From Nocardiopsis mwathae (GTDB taxonomy: Bacteria; Actinomycetota; Actinomycetes; Streptosporangiales; Streptosporangiaceae), in NCBI RefSeq assembly GCF_014201195.1, contig NZ_JACHDS010000001.1, positions 3,348,001 through 3,412,000 on the forward strand: a stretch of DNA of 64,000 nucleotides, read 5' to 3'. Positions 8,577 through 18,139 of the stretch are shown here, piece after piece. A model generated the notes under the pieces. The model did no database searches and was not told where the DNA came from. It was given only the letters and a program-made list of their open reading frames with translations. The position numbers and the translations under genes were made by a program. The stretch's first letter is position 1, and every line of letters begins with the position of its first letter.

Positions 8577-9785
8577 CTATCGGATGGTTTCGCCGCCTCG
8601 CCACACGCGCAGGGTCTTCAGGCCGTAGGACCACGCGAAGGCGCCCTCGTGATCGGCGTCCCACTGAACGATGTCGGCGAAGGCGCCCGGGGAGAGCACA
8701 CCGCGGTCGGTGACACCGAGGGCGAAGGCGCCGCCGACGGTGGCGGCTCTCAGGGCTTCGAGAACGCTCATGTTGAACATGGCGATGGCCAGGGCGATCG
8801 CCATGGGCAGCGAGGTCAGGCCCGACTGGCCCGGGTTGTGGTCGGTGCCCAGGCCGACCGGGACACCGTGGTCGAGCAGGGCGCGGACCGGCGGGTTGCT
8901 GTGCTCGTGCAGGGACGTCGTCGGGCACACCACGACCGGGGTGGTCGTCTTGGCCAGGGCGAGGATGTCCTCCTCATCGGTCTCGTGGACCAGGTCGACC
9001 GACGTGCACTGCAGGTCGGTGGCCATCCGGACCGCGCCGTGCCGGGGCTTGGCGCAGGCGTGCATGTGGGTCTTGAGCCCCGCACCCTGGCCCGCGGTCA
9101 GGAGCCGGTGCGCGTCCTCGGCGGTGAACTGCTGGTTGTCGCAGTAGACGTCGACGCCGTCCGCGCCGGCCTGGACGGCGTCGCTCAGCCAGGAGCACAC
9201 CGCGTCGACGTAGTCGTGCGGGCGGCCGAAGTACTCCGGCGGCACCGCGTGCGCGGCGAAGAAGGTGGCGTGCAGCCGGGGCATGCCCGGCTCCTCCTCC
9301 AGGGATCGCAGCAGCCGGATGTCGGACAGCTCGCCATCGCGGGTGAGGTGGTAGCCGGTCTTGGCCTCGACGGTCGTGCAGCCCGACAGCACCCAGTGCC
9401 GCAGGCGCTCGCGCACCGCGTTGCACAGGGTCCATGGGTCGGTCCCGCGTGTCACGGTCACGGTGGAGGCGACGCCGCCGCCCGCTCCGGTGATCTCGGT
9501 CTTGGAGGCACCGCTGGCGCGCATCGTGATCTCGGCGTACCGGTTGCCCGCGTAGACGGGGTGGCAGTGCGCGTCGATGAGGCCGGGGGTGACCAGCCCA
9601 CCGCCGAGGTTGTCGACCTCGTCCACGTCGACGATGTCATCGACGATGCCGGGAAGCCGCTGCGGCAGCTCCGCTGCGGGCCCCACCCACGCGACGCGAT
9701 CGTGCTGGATGAGCATGGCGGCGTTGCTGAGGAGGTCGGTCCCGGTCCACAAGCGCCCGATGTTCGTCAGCAGTCGCACTGTCAT
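8577..9785 (-). CDS. hutI: Imidazolonepropionase
   Basis: The 402-residue amidohydrolase-fold enzyme hydrolyses imidazolone-5-propionate to formiminoglutamate in histidine breakdown. The metal site is visible: GLIDAHCHPVYAGNR near residues 68-82, a central HMHACAK near 241, and the final Asp in GLGTDHNPG near 321. The start is ATG at 9785, with the usual N-terminal LLTNIGRLWTG beta segment. No other hut gene is in view, so it is either part of a scattered pathway or a related amidohydrolase. A distant homologue acting on another lactam is possible because several positions differ from textbook HutI. Confidence 0.8.
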   Translation of the reverse strand: MTVRLLTNIGRLWTGTDLLSNAAMLIQHDRVAWVGPAAELPQRLPGIVDDIVDVDEVDNLGGGLVTPGLIDAHCHPVYAGNRYAEITMRASGASKTEITGAGGGVASTVTVTRGTDPWTLCNAVRERLRHWVLSGCTTVEAKTGYHLTRDGELSDIRLLRSLEEEPGMPRLHATFFAAHAVPPEYFGRPHDYVDAVCSWLSDAVQAGADGVDVYCDNQQFTAEDAHRLLTAGQGAGLKTHMHACAKPRHGAVRMATDLQCTSVDLVHETDEEDILALAKTTTPVVVCPTTSLHEHSNPPVRALLDHGVPVGLGTDHNPGQSGLTSLPMAIALAIAMFNMSVLEALRAATVGGAFALGVTDRGVLSPGAFADIVQWDADHEGAFAWSYGLKTLRVWRGGETIR

Positions 9786-10019
9786 CGTCTCACCGGCCTG
9801 CCTCTATGTTCAGCACCGCGCCGGGGCGGGCATTACGGCAGGTCGGAGCAGGAGGGAAGACATAAGCGACCTCGATCTCGACTGGGCCGGAGGGGGTGGG
9901 AAACGGAGGCGGCGGGGCCGTCGGCTCACGCTCCTCGTGCCGGTGACTCAGAACCGTAGTTCATCGGCGGACCGTGTGTACACCTCTTCCCCGCGAATCC
10001 GTTTTCCCACTGATACAGG

Positions 10020-10055
10020 CCAACGGCGGAACCCTGCGCAGGGTTCCGCCGTTGG
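10020..10055 (-). terminator. 36-bp perfect inverted repeat after hflX
   Basis: CCAACGGCGGAACCCTG pairs perfectly with CAGGGTTCCGCCGTTGG around a CG centre. It lies 15 bases beyond the hflX stop on the reverse strand. There is no T tract, as is common for actinobacterial terminators. Confidence 0.75.
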
Positions 10056-10069
10056 CGTGTGATTTCGGC

Positions 10070-11593
10070 TCAGCCGACGGGGACGGCGAACTCCTCCAGC
10101 TTCCCGGCCAGGAGTGCCGGCACGTAGGCGTGCAGTGAGGTGCCGTCGCCGGTGTGCTGCTCGGCGACGATGCGCCCCTCTTCGTGCACGCGGGAAACCA
10201 GGTCGCCCCTCTCGTAGGGGAGCACAACCCGGACTTCCCGGTCGAGTTCGGGGAGCGCGTCGGAGACCGCGGCGATCAGCTCGGCCACGCCCTCGCCGGT
10301 GCGCGCGGACACCTCGACGGAGCGCGGCTCGCGGGTCCGCAGCTGCTTGAGCACGACCGGGTCGGCGGCGTCGACCTTGTTGAAGACGACGAGCTCGGCC
10401 ACGTTCTGCGCGCCGATCTCGCCGAACACCTCGCGCACCGAGGACAACTGCTGCTCGGGGTCGGGGTGCGAAGCGTCGACCACGTGCAGGATCAGATCGG
10501 CGTCGGCGACCTCCTCCAGCGTCGACCGGAAGGCCTCCACCAGCTGGTGCGGCAGGTGCCGGACGAATCCGACGGTGTCGCTGAGGGTGAACGAGCGGCC
10601 GTCGGGCGTGCGCGCCTGGCGGACCGTCGGGTCCAGGGTCGCGAACAGGGCGTTCTCGACCAGGACACCGGCCCCGGTCAGCCGGTTGAGCAGGCTGGAC
10701 TTGCCGGCGTTGGTGTATCCGGCGATGGCCACGGCCGGTACCTGGCGTACGCGGCGCTTGTCCCGCTTGACATCACGGGCCATGCCCATCTGGGTGAGCT
10801 GGCGGCGCAGCTTGGCCATCTTGGCGTTGATGCGGCGCCGGTCGGTCTCGATCTTGGTCTCACCGGGGCCGCGCAGTCCCACGCCGCCGTTGCCGCCGGC
10901 ACGTCCGCCGGCCTGCCGGGACAGGGAGTCACCCCAGCCGCGCAGGCGCGGCAGGAGGTAGCTGAGCTGGGCGAGTTCGACCTGGGCCTTGCCCTCTCGA
11001 CTGCGCGCGTGCTGGGCGAAGATGTCCAGGATGAGCGCGGTGCGGTCGATGACCTTCACCTTGACGACGTCCTCCAGCTGGCGCAGCTGGCCAGGGGTGA
11101 GCTCACCGTCGCAGATCAGGGTGTCCGCTCCGGTGCTCTCGACGATGTCGCGCAGTTCTCCGGCCTTGCCGCGGCCGACGTAGGTCGCGGGGTCGGGCTT
11201 GGGGCGGCGCTGGGTGGCACCTTCGAGCACCATCGCGCCGGCGGTCTCGGCGAGCTGCTTGAGCTCCATGAGCGAGTTGTCGGCGTCGGCCTGGGTACCG
11301 GTGGTCCACACACCGATGAGGACGACCCGCTCCAGGCGCAGCGAGCGGTACTCGACCTCGGTGACGTCGGTGAGTTCGGTGGACAGCCCTGCCACCCGGC
11401 GCAGCGCGTGGCGGTCGGCGAGTTCCATCTCCCCTTGGTCGGGGACCGCGGCGTCGCCGTGACCGGTTCCCGAGGCGAGGAGCGCATCGGTGTCCAGGTC
11501 TCCGACGGCGATCGCGTCACGGCCCGCGTCCATCGTGTCCGGCGCGTGCGTGCGCGCGGTGTGGTCGGAGCCGTGGTCGTACGTCTTATTCAT
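10070..11593 (-). CDS. hflX: Ribosome-splitting GTPase HflX
   Basis: The 507-residue protein has the HflX N-terminal domain (residues about 85-215, with the family signature VGRGKAGELRDI) and a coiled linker including GPGETKIETDRRRI. The G domain follows: P-loop GYTNAGKSSL, G3 DTVGFVRHLP, G4 NKVDAAD. It binds the large ribosomal subunit and rescues stalled ribosomes under stress. The frame stays open far upstream on this strand, but family similarity begins near ATG 11593, which has a GGAGGG just ahead. The first 50 residues are acidic and poorly conserved. The gene is monocistronic and divergent from aceB. Confidence 0.93.
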   Translation of the reverse strand: MNKTYDHGSDHTARTHAPDTMDAGRDAIAVGDLDTDALLASGTGHGDAAVPDQGEMELADRHALRRVAGLSTELTDVTEVEYRSLRLERVVLIGVWTTGTQADADNSLMELKQLAETAGAMVLEGATQRRPKPDPATYVGRGKAGELRDIVESTGADTLICDGELTPGQLRQLEDVVKVKVIDRTALILDIFAQHARSREGKAQVELAQLSYLLPRLRGWGDSLSRQAGGRAGGNGGVGLRGPGETKIETDRRRINAKMAKLRRQLTQMGMARDVKRDKRRVRQVPAVAIAGYTNAGKSSLLNRLTGAGVLVENALFATLDPTVRQARTPDGRSFTLSDTVGFVRHLPHQLVEAFRSTLEEVADADLILHVVDASHPDPEQQLSSVREVFGEIGAQNVAELVVFNKVDAADPVVLKQLRTREPRSVEVSARTGEGVAELIAAVSDALPELDREVRVVLPYERGDLVSRVHEEGRIVAEQHTGDGTSLHAYVPALLAGKLEEFAVPVG

Positions 11594-11770
11594 ATCCCTC
11601 CAGCAGGGGCAACGTCCCGGGGACGGCGGTTGTTCCCTGGGATGGTGACACGTCGCCGTGGTGTTGGCATCTGCTTTTCCGCCGCGCAAGAGTGGCTCAT
11701 ACCACGTCCTTCCCTCTGCACGCGAAGGGAAGCTCAAAAACGCGCCGATTTTCGCCGTGAATAAGTAGAT

Positions 11771-11789
11771 TTCTTCCACACAGCGGAAA
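11771..11789. promoter_or_regulatory. Putative IclR-type operator upstream of aceB
   Basis: TTCTTCCACACAGCGGAAA is an imperfect dyad of TTCC and GGAAA arms, similar in form to IclR/AllR-family operators found upstream of glyoxylate genes. A related pair, TTCCACA at 11853-11859 and TGTGGAA at 11881-11887, brackets the region just before the aceB ribosome binding site. No IclR gene is in the window. Confidence 0.45.
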
Positions 11790-11896
11790 GTTTCGCGATG
11801 TGTGAGACCCTCACAACGTTGACCATGCCCCAGGCTCAAGAGTAGCGTCATATTCCACATAACAGAAGCAACTTTCGCTTTGTGGAAGGTTTTCCC

Positions 11897-13501
11897 ATGG
11901 GCGCCACCAACGGGGTCGAGGTCACCGGCCCTCTGCACGAGCGGTACGACGAGATCCTCACCGATGACGCACTCGCGCTCATCGCCGATCTGCACCGGAG
12001 GTTCGAAGGTCGCCGCCAGGAACTGCTCGCCGCGCGCAAGCGCCGACAGGACGCCGTCTCGGCCGGGGCCGACCTCGACTTCCTCCCGGAGACGCGGGCC
12101 ATCCGCGAGGACCCGAGCTGGAAGGTCGCGCCGCCCGCTCCAGGGATCACCGACCGCCGTGTGGAGATCACCGGCCCCACCGACCGCAAGATGACCATCA
12201 ACGCGCTCAACTCCGGCGCCAAGGTGTGGCTGGCCGACTTCGAGGACGCCAACACCCCGCTGTGGGAGAACATGATCGGCGGCCAGCTCAACCTGCGGGA
12301 CGCGCTGGACCGCACCATCGACTTCTCCACCCCGGAGGGCAAGAGCTACGCGCTGAAGGACGACGGCGAGCTCGCCACCATCGTGGTGCGGCCCCGCGGC
12401 TGGCACCTCGACGAGAAGCACATCCTCGTCGACGGCCGACGCACCTCCGGCGGCATCGTCGACTTCGCGCTCTACTTCTTCCACTGCGCGCGCCGCCAGC
12501 TCGACAAGGGCAAGGGCCCCTACTTCTACCTGCCCAAGATGGAGAGCCACCTCGAAGCGCGGCTGTGGAACGAGATCTTCGTCGCCGCCCAGGAGAAGCT
12601 CGGCATCCCGCGCGGCACCATCCGCGCCACCGTCCTCATCGAGACGATCCCCGCCGCCTTCGAGATGGAGGAGATCCTCTACGAGCTGCGCGAGCACTCC
12701 GCCGGGCTCAACGCCGGCCGATGGGACTACCTCTTCAGCATCATCAAGGTGCACCGCACCCGCGGTCGCCGCTTCCTGCTGCCCGAGCGCAACGCCGTCA
12801 CCATGACCGCCCCGTTCATGCGCGCCTACACCGAGCTGCTGGTCAGCACCTGCCACAAGCGCGGCGCCTTCGCCATCGGCGGCATGGCCGCGTTCATCCC
12901 CAGCCGCCGCGACGCCGAGGTCAACGAGCGCGCCCTGGCCAAGGTGCGCGACGACAAGACCCGAGAGTCCGGCGACGGCTTCGACGGCTCGTGGGTGGCC
13001 CACCCCGACCTGGTCCCGGTCGCCATGGAGATCTTCGACGGCGTGCTCGGCGAGCGCCCCAACCAGCTCGACCGGCTCCGCGAGGACGTCGCCGTCAAGG
13101 CCGACGACCTGCTGGCCGTCGACGCCACCGAGGGCGGCATCACCGAGGCCGGACTGCGCTCCAACATCAACGTCGCCCTGCAGTACCTGGCCGCGTGGAT
13201 CGGCGGGAACGGCGCCGTGGCCATCCACAACCTCATGGAGGACGCCGCCACCGCCGAGATCTCCCGCTCCCAGATCTGGCAGTGGCTGCACAACGACGTC
13301 ACGCTCGACGACGGCCCCAAGGTCACCCGCGAGCTCGTCGACCGGATCATCGGCGAGGAACTCGCCGCCATCCGCGAGGCCGCCGGCGACGCCTTCGACA
13401 CCGAGCTCTACGAACGCGCCACCGAGCTGTTCAAGGAGGTCGCGCTGGCCGACGACTACGCCGACTTCCTCACCCTTCCGGCCTACGAGCGGATGCCGTA
13501 A
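11897..13501 (+). CDS. aceB: Malate synthase A
   Basis: The 534-residue enzyme condenses glyoxylate with acetyl-CoA to malate. Family features are clear: [16 protein letters not shown], the catalytic-region [12 protein letters not shown], the metal-site segment [32 protein letters not shown], and the C-terminal motif [15 protein letters not shown] at 11882 is in frame, but ATG 11897 is preferred because GGAAGG (11884-11889) sits seven bases before it. It is followed by glcD, glcE and glcF, so glycolate is oxidised to glyoxylate by the downstream complex and consumed here. No isocitrate lyase is in view, which fits a glycolate or allantoin route. Confidence 0.96.
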   Translation: MGATNGVEVTGPLHERYDEILTDDALALIADLHRRFEGRRQELLAARKRRQDAVSAGADLDFLPETRAIREDPSWKVAPPAPGITDRRVEITGPTDRKMTINALNSGAKVWLADFEDANTPLWENMIGGQLNLRDALDRTIDFSTPEGKSYALKDDGELATIVVRPRGWHLDEKHILVDGRRTSGGIVDFALYFFHCARRQLDKGKGPYFYLPKMESHLEARLWNEIFVAAQEKLGIPRGTIRATVLIETIPAAFEMEEILYELREHSAGLNAGRWDYLFSIIKVHRTRGRRFLLPERNAVTMTAPFMRAYTELLVSTCHKRGAFAIGGMAAFIPSRRDAEVNERALAKVRDDKTRESGDGFDGSWVAHPDLVPVAMEIFDGVLGERPNQLDRLREDVAVKADDLLAVDATEGGITEAGLRSNINVALQYLAAWIGGNGAVAIHNLMEDAATAEISRSQIWQWLHNDVTLDDGPKVTRELVDRIIGEELAAIREAAGDAFDTELYERATELFKEVALADDYADFLTLPAYERMP

Positions 13502-13520
13502 CGTCGGGAGAATCCACCGG

Positions 13521-13546
13521 CCGGTGGGCGCCGCGGCACCCACCGG
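13521..13546 (+). terminator. Hairpin between aceB and glcD
   Basis: CCGGTGGG pairs with CCCACCGG, and an inner GCCGC/GCGGC extends the stem. It lies in the 80-bp gap between two genes of one pathway and may partly terminate transcription or stabilise the aceB message. Confidence 0.45.
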
Positions 13547-13582
13547 CCCCCGGTGCCATCGGACGGGGAGGGGCGATCCCCC

Positions 13583-15046
13583 ATGCCGGAACCGGTCCGC
13601 GCGCTGATCCCGCGACTGCGCGCGATCTGCGGCGACGACGGCGTCATCACCGACACCGCGCAGCGCCGCACCTACGAGAGCGACGCGCTCACCTACCACG
13701 CCGCCGTGCCCGGAGTGGTGGTCCTGCCCACCGGCACCGAGCAGGTCGCCGCCGTGGTGCGGCTGTGCGCCGAGCACGGCGTGCCGTTCGTCCCGCGGGG
13801 GGCGGGGACCGGCCTGTCGGCCGGGGCACTGCCCCGCGACGACGGGGTCCTGGTCACCACCTCCCGGATGCGCCGCATCCACGAGATCGATATCGACAAC
13901 GCGTGCGCCGTCGTCGAACCGGGCGTGGCCAACCTCGACATCACCCGGGCCGCGGCCCCGCACGGCTACTACTACGCGCCCGACCCCTCCAGCCAGCAGG
14001 TGTGCTCGGTAGGCGGCAACGTCGCGGAGAACTCCGGCGGGGCGCACTGCCTCAAGTACGGCTTCACCGCCAACCACGTCCTCGGCCTGGAGGTCGTGAC
14101 CCCGGGCGGCGAGGTGGTGCGGCTGGGCGGGAAAGCCCCCGAGGCCCCCGGATACGACCTCATCGGGGCGTTCGTCGGCTCCGAAGGCACGCTCGGCATC
14201 GCCACCGAGATCACCGTGCGGCTGACCCGCGCGCCGGAGCGCGTGAGCACCGTCCTGGCCGCGTTCGCGACCACGGACGCCGGGGGCGCCGCAGTGTCGG
14301 CGATCATCGCCGCCGGTGTGCTGCCCTCGGCCGTGGAGATGATGGACGCCCTGTCCATCGAGGCCGCCGAGCAGGCGGTGGCCTGCGGCTACCCGAAGGG
14401 AGCGGGGGCCGTACTGATCGTCGAGCTCGACGGCCCCGCCTCCGACGTCGAGGCCTATGCCGCAGTGGTGGAGCGGCTCTGCCGCGAGGCCGGGGCCTTC
14501 GAGATCCGCGCGGCCGACGACCCCGACGAGCGGGCCCGCATCTGGAAGGGCCGCAAGTCGGCGTTCGCCGCCGTGGGCCGCATCAGTCCGGCCTACATCG
14601 TTCAGGACGGCGTGGTGCCCCGCACCGCCCTGCCCGACGTGCTGCGCCGCATCGCCGAGCTGTCGGCGCGGTCCGGGATCCGGGTGGCCAACGTCTTCCA
14701 CGCCGGGGACGGCAACCTCCACCCGCTCGTGCTGTTCGACGACGCCGAACCCGGCGCGGCGGAGCGCGCCGCAGAGGTCTCCGGCGCCATCCTCGACCTG
14801 TGCATCGAGCACGGAGGCTCGATCACCGGCGAGCACGGGGTGGGCGTCGACAAGGCATGCCACATGCCGGCCATGTTCGGCCCGTCCGACCTGGACGCCT
14901 TCGACCGCCTGCGGCGGGCCTTCGATCCGCAGGGCATCGCCAACCCGGAGAAGCTGCTGCCCACGCCCCGGCTGTGCGGGGAGCGGCCCGCGGTGCGCAA
15001 GGGCGAGCACCCGCTGGTGGCCGAGGGCGCGGGCGACGTGTTCTGA
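13583..15046 (+). CDS. glcD: Glycolate oxidase FAD subunit GlcD
   Basis: The 487-residue flavoprotein has the PCMH-type FAD-binding domain (VVLPTGTEQVAAVVRLC, PRGAGTGLSAGALP, NVAENSGGAHCLKYG, GSEGTLGIATEITVRL) and the C-terminal FAD-linked oxidase domain (NVFHAGDGNLHPLVLFD, GGSITGEHGVGVDK). It oxidises glycolate, or a related 2-hydroxy acid such as D-lactate, and passes electrons to the GlcF iron-sulfur subunit. The chosen start is ATG 13583, with GGGGAGGGG about eight bases upstream. glcE begins 40 bp downstream. Confidence 0.93.
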   Translation: MPEPVRALIPRLRAICGDDGVITDTAQRRTYESDALTYHAAVPGVVVLPTGTEQVAAVVRLCAEHGVPFVPRGAGTGLSAGALPRDDGVLVTTSRMRRIHEIDIDNACAVVEPGVANLDITRAAAPHGYYYAPDPSSQQVCSVGGNVAENSGGAHCLKYGFTANHVLGLEVVTPGGEVVRLGGKAPEAPGYDLIGAFVGSEGTLGIATEITVRLTRAPERVSTVLAAFATTDAGGAAVSAIIAAGVLPSAVEMMDALSIEAAEQAVACGYPKGAGAVLIVELDGPASDVEAYAAVVERLCREAGAFEIRAADDPDERARIWKGRKSAFAAVGRISPAYIVQDGVVPRTALPDVLRRIAELSARSGIRVANVFHAGDGNLHPLVLFDDAEPGAAERAAEVSGAILDLCIEHGGSITGEHGVGVDKACHMPAMFGPSDLDAFDRLRRAFDPQGIANPEKLLPTPRLCGERPAVRKGEHPLVAEGAGDVF

Positions 15047-15086
15047 CCCCGCGTCCTGTCGTCGACGATGAGGAGGTAGCGAGCCG

Positions 15087-16358
15087 GTGGGATCGCGACG
15101 GGATGCCGAGGCGCTGGTCGACGCGCTGGGGGCGAGCGGGGCCGCGCTGCGCCCGGGCGGCGAGGAGGACGCCGTGGGCGGCTGTGTCCCCCGCATCGTG
15201 GCCGTACCTCCCGACCCCGGAGCGGCCGCGGCCCTGATGGCGGCCGCCGCCCGGCACCGGCTGGTGACGGTGGCGCGCGGGCACGGCACCAAGCCGGTCT
15301 GGGGCGGGGTGCCCGAGAGGTGCGACGTGCTCATCGACACCGGCCGCCTGAACGGGGTCGATCACGCCACCGGCGACCTGGTGGTGCGTGTCGGCGCAGG
15401 AACGCCGATGGCGGAACTGGAGGCGGAGCTGGCCAAGGCCGGGCAGCGGCTGTCGGTGGACGCCGTGGTGGCCGGATCGACCGTGGGCGGAGTCGTGGCG
15501 ACCGGCCTTTCGGGGCCGTTGCGGCTGCTGCACGGGCCGGTGCGCGACCTGGTCATCGGCATGACGACGGTGCTCGCCGACGGCGCCACCGCGTCCTCCG
15601 GCGGCCGGGTGGTGAAGAACGTCGCAGGGTATGACCTCGGGAAACTACATACCGGAGCGCTGGGGACGCTGGGCCTGATCACGTCGGTGACGTTCCGGCT
15701 GCACCCCGTCCCCCCGGCCCGCCGATTCGTGCGCGTTTCCGTGGAACCCGGCGACTCCGCCGCGGTCTGCGACGCCGCGCGGGCGCTGCGGGCGTCCCAG
15801 CTCGTCCCTTCCGCCATCGAGCTGGACTGGCCGGTGGACGGCCCGCCCGAGCTGCAGGTGCTGGTCGAGGGGGCCGAGTCCGGGGTCGGGCGGCGAGCCG
15901 CCGCAGCCGCGGCGCTGCTCGGCGGCCGGGCCGGGGTCGGCACGGAGCCGCCCGAGGGGTGGGGCGAGCTCCCCGGTGCCCCCGATGACCTGCTGCTCAA
16001 GCTGGCCTACCCCCTCACGGGGCTTCCCGAGGCGCTCGACGTACTGCGCTCCGCCGCTGCGGACGCCGGGGTCGGGGTGGCCGTCCGCGGGTCGGCCGGC
16101 ACCGGCATCATGTATGCGGCGCTGCCCCGGTCCGCCGCCGCGGAGGAGGCCGCCGTCGACGCCGTGTCCCGGCTGCGCGCCGCACCCGGCGACGGCCGGG
16201 CCTCCTTCCCCGACGCCGCGCGGGCGCCCCGCCCCCGCCACCCGCACCTGCCAGGGGCGCGGGACGAGATCCCCGGGCTGGCGCTGATGCGCGCGGTGAA
16301 GGACCGCTTCGACCCCCACCACCTGCTGTCGCCCGGGCGGATCGCGGGTGGTGTCTGA
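15087..16358 (+). CDS. glcE: Glycolate oxidase subunit GlcE
   Basis: The 423-residue protein resembles GlcD in its FAD-binding half (TVARGHGTKPVWGG, AGSTVGGVVATGLSGP, GGRVVKNVAGYDLGKLHTGALGTLG split over residues about 55-200) but lacks the second oxidase domain's full motif set. This is typical of GlcE. It is needed together with GlcD and GlcF for glycolate oxidation. It starts with GTG 15087 behind a strong GAGGAGG. The length is a little above that of E. coli GlcE. The next pathway gene, glcF, begins only after a 390-bp gap. Confidence 0.88.
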   Translation: MGSRRDAEALVDALGASGAALRPGGEEDAVGGCVPRIVAVPPDPGAAAALMAAAARHRLVTVARGHGTKPVWGGVPERCDVLIDTGRLNGVDHATGDLVVRVGAGTPMAELEAELAKAGQRLSVDAVVAGSTVGGVVATGLSGPLRLLHGPVRDLVIGMTTVLADGATASSGGRVVKNVAGYDLGKLHTGALGTLGLITSVTFRLHPVPPARRFVRVSVEPGDSAAVCDAARALRASQLVPSAIELDWPVDGPPELQVLVEGAESGVGRRAAAAAALLGGRAGVGTEPPEGWGELPGAPDDLLLKLAYPLTGLPEALDVLRSAAADAGVGVAVRGSAGTGIMYAALPRSAAAEEAAVDAVSRLRAAPGDGRASFPDAARAPRPRHPHLPGARDEIPGLALMRAVKDRFDPHHLLSPGRIAGGV

Positions 16359-16567
16359 CGCCCTGGCAGCCTCGGGGCGATGCGCCGACCACGACCGCGG
16401 TTGAGGAGGTCGAAGAGGACCTTTGCACCCTTCCCCTCGTGAACGGGAGGGTTCCCGGCTCGGGTCGCCTGTCCGCCCGGCGGGCGGCCAGGTCGTCCAC
16501 CCTCGCCACTGGCCAGGCCGGTTCCGCCCCGGAAACCGCAAGGCCCGAAGTATCGAAAGGAGTCGCC

Positions 16568-16753
16568 GTGGCGGCCTGGCTCTCACACGGCGCGCCGTGC
16601 GCGCTCGGTTCTCGCACCGCACAGCGAGCGGTTCACCCCTGCCTGCGGGCGGGGATCGGCCCTTGCCGTGACTCCCCGTCCCCCGCCCTGCTCCGCAGAA
16701 GTCCGATTCCTCCCCGGCCTGAAGGCCGCCGCATTCGAGGAGAAAGCCGGTGA
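16568..16753 (+). CDS. Possible 61-residue peptide coupled to glcF
   Basis: A GTG at 16568 follows AAAGGAG with good spacing, and the frame ends in a TGA that overlaps the glcF start as GTGA. The predicted peptide (MAAWLSHGAPCALGS...) is arginine-, proline- and cysteine-rich and resembles nothing I know. The rest of the 16359-16749 gap shows no other gene. It may be a coupling leader rather than a functional protein, or chance. Confidence 0.28.
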   Translation: MAAWLSHGAPCALGSRTAQRAVHPCLRAGIGPCRDSPSPALLRRSPIPPRPEGRRIRGESR

Positions 16754-18105
16754 ACGACGGCCACACCACCCACGACATCCCCGGCGCCGGCGCCCATGCC
16801 GAGCGCTCGTTCTCCGACCTGCTCGGCGACTGCGTGCACTGCGGGTTCTGCCTGCCCACCTGCCCCACCCACGTGCTGTGGGGCCAGGAGATGGACTCGC
16901 CGCGCGGCCGCATCCACCTGATGGGGCAGGTCGAGCAGGAGGACGTGCTGACCGACGCGGCCGTCCGCCACTTCGACAACTGCCTGGGCTGCCTGGCCTG
17001 CGTTTCGGCCTGTCCCTCGGGGGTGGCCTACGACGCGCTGCTGGAGAGCACCCGTGCCCGGGTCGAGGAGGAGCACCCGAGGGGCCGGGGCGAGCGGCTG
17101 CTGCGCGCGGCGATCTTCGCGCTGTTCCCCTATCGGCGCCGACTCGACCTGCTGCGCGGCCCGCTCCGCGCCTACCAGGCCTCCGGCCTGTCCGGGCCGC
17201 TGCGCCGCTCCGGGCTGCTCGACCGCCTGTCCCCCGTGCTGGCCACGATGGAACGCGTGGCGCCGCCCCTGAGCGGCGGGGTGCCCCGGCTGCCCGGGTT
17301 CGTGGCCGCGCGCGGGCGGCGCCGGGCCGTGGTCGGGATGCTCACCGGGTGCGTGCAGGGGGCGTTCTTCCCGCAGGTCAACACGGCGACCGCACGGGTT
17401 CTGGCAAGCGAGGGCTGCGACGTGGTGATCCCGCGCGGCCAGGGCTGCTGCGGCGCGCTGTCAGCGCACGCGGGGAGGGCTGCGGAGGCGGCCCGATTCG
17501 CCGACGCCACGGTCGCGATGTTCGACCGCGCCGGCGTGGAGACGGTCGTGGTCAATTCCGCCGGGTGCGGCAGCACCATGAAGCACTACGGGCGGGTGCT
17601 GCGGGAGGCGGGCGCCCCGGATGCACGGGTGCGCCGCGCCGAGGAGCTCGCCTCCCGCGTCGTCGACCTCACCGAGTTCCTGGCCGAGCTGGGGCCCCGG
17701 GCGCGGCGGCATCCGCTGCCCGTTCGGGCGGCCTACCACGACGCGTGCCACCTTTCCCACGGCCAGGGCGTCGCGGCCGCTCCCCGCGCGCTGCTGGCGG
17801 CCGTCCCCGAGCTGGACCTGTGCGATCTGCCCAACCCCGACATCTGCTGCGGTTCGGCGGGTGTGTACAACCTGCTGCGGCCCGGTCCCGCGGCCGAGCT
17901 CGGTGACCGCAAGGGTGCGGACGTGCGCTCCACCGGCGCCGACCTGCTGGTCGCGGGGAACCCGGGGTGTTCACTGCAGATCGCCTCGGCGATGGAGCGC
18001 ACGGGTCGTGCCATCGCGGTCGCGCACACCGCCCAGGTCCTCGACGCCTCGATCCGCGGCCTGCCGCCGACGGCCCTCGTGACCACCCCCGCTCCCCGCC
18101 CCTGA
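16750..18105 (+). CDS. glcF: Glycolate oxidase iron-sulfur subunit GlcF
   Basis: The 451-residue protein carries two ferredoxin-type 4Fe-4S sites, CVHCGFCLPTCPTH (about 28-41) and CLGCLACVSACPSG (about 78-91), and two CCG-type cysteine-rich domains (GQGCCGALSAHAG near 230 and ICCGSAGVYNL near 368). It accepts electrons from GlcD and passes them to the membrane quinone pool. The start is GTG 16750 behind GAGGAG. A potential short ORF overlaps its start by GTGA. Confidence 0.94.
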   Translation: MNDGHTTHDIPGAGAHAERSFSDLLGDCVHCGFCLPTCPTHVLWGQEMDSPRGRIHLMGQVEQEDVLTDAAVRHFDNCLGCLACVSACPSGVAYDALLESTRARVEEEHPRGRGERLLRAAIFALFPYRRRLDLLRGPLRAYQASGLSGPLRRSGLLDRLSPVLATMERVAPPLSGGVPRLPGFVAARGRRRAVVGMLTGCVQGAFFPQVNTATARVLASEGCDVVIPRGQGCCGALSAHAGRAAEAARFADATVAMFDRAGVETVVVNSAGCGSTMKHYGRVLREAGAPDARVRRAEELASRVVDLTEFLAELGPRARRHPLPVRAAYHDACHLSHGQGVAAAPRALLAAVPELDLCDLPNPDICCGSAGVYNLLRPGPAAELGDRKGADVRSTGADLLVAGNPGCSLQIASAMERTGRAIAVAHTAQVLDASIRGLPPTALVTTPAPRP

Positions 18106-18139
18106 ACCGCCCGTTCGCCCACGCCTGAGGAGGGGGCGG

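Noticed and set aside
12226-15237. 1003-residue forward frame over aceB-glcD
   Set aside because: Low-complexity Arg/Pro/His-rich shadow of the true genes.
11594-15340. Long reverse frame upstream of hflX
   Set aside because: It is antisense to aceB, glcD and glcE, with composition typical of a high-GC shadow. HflX itself begins at 11593.
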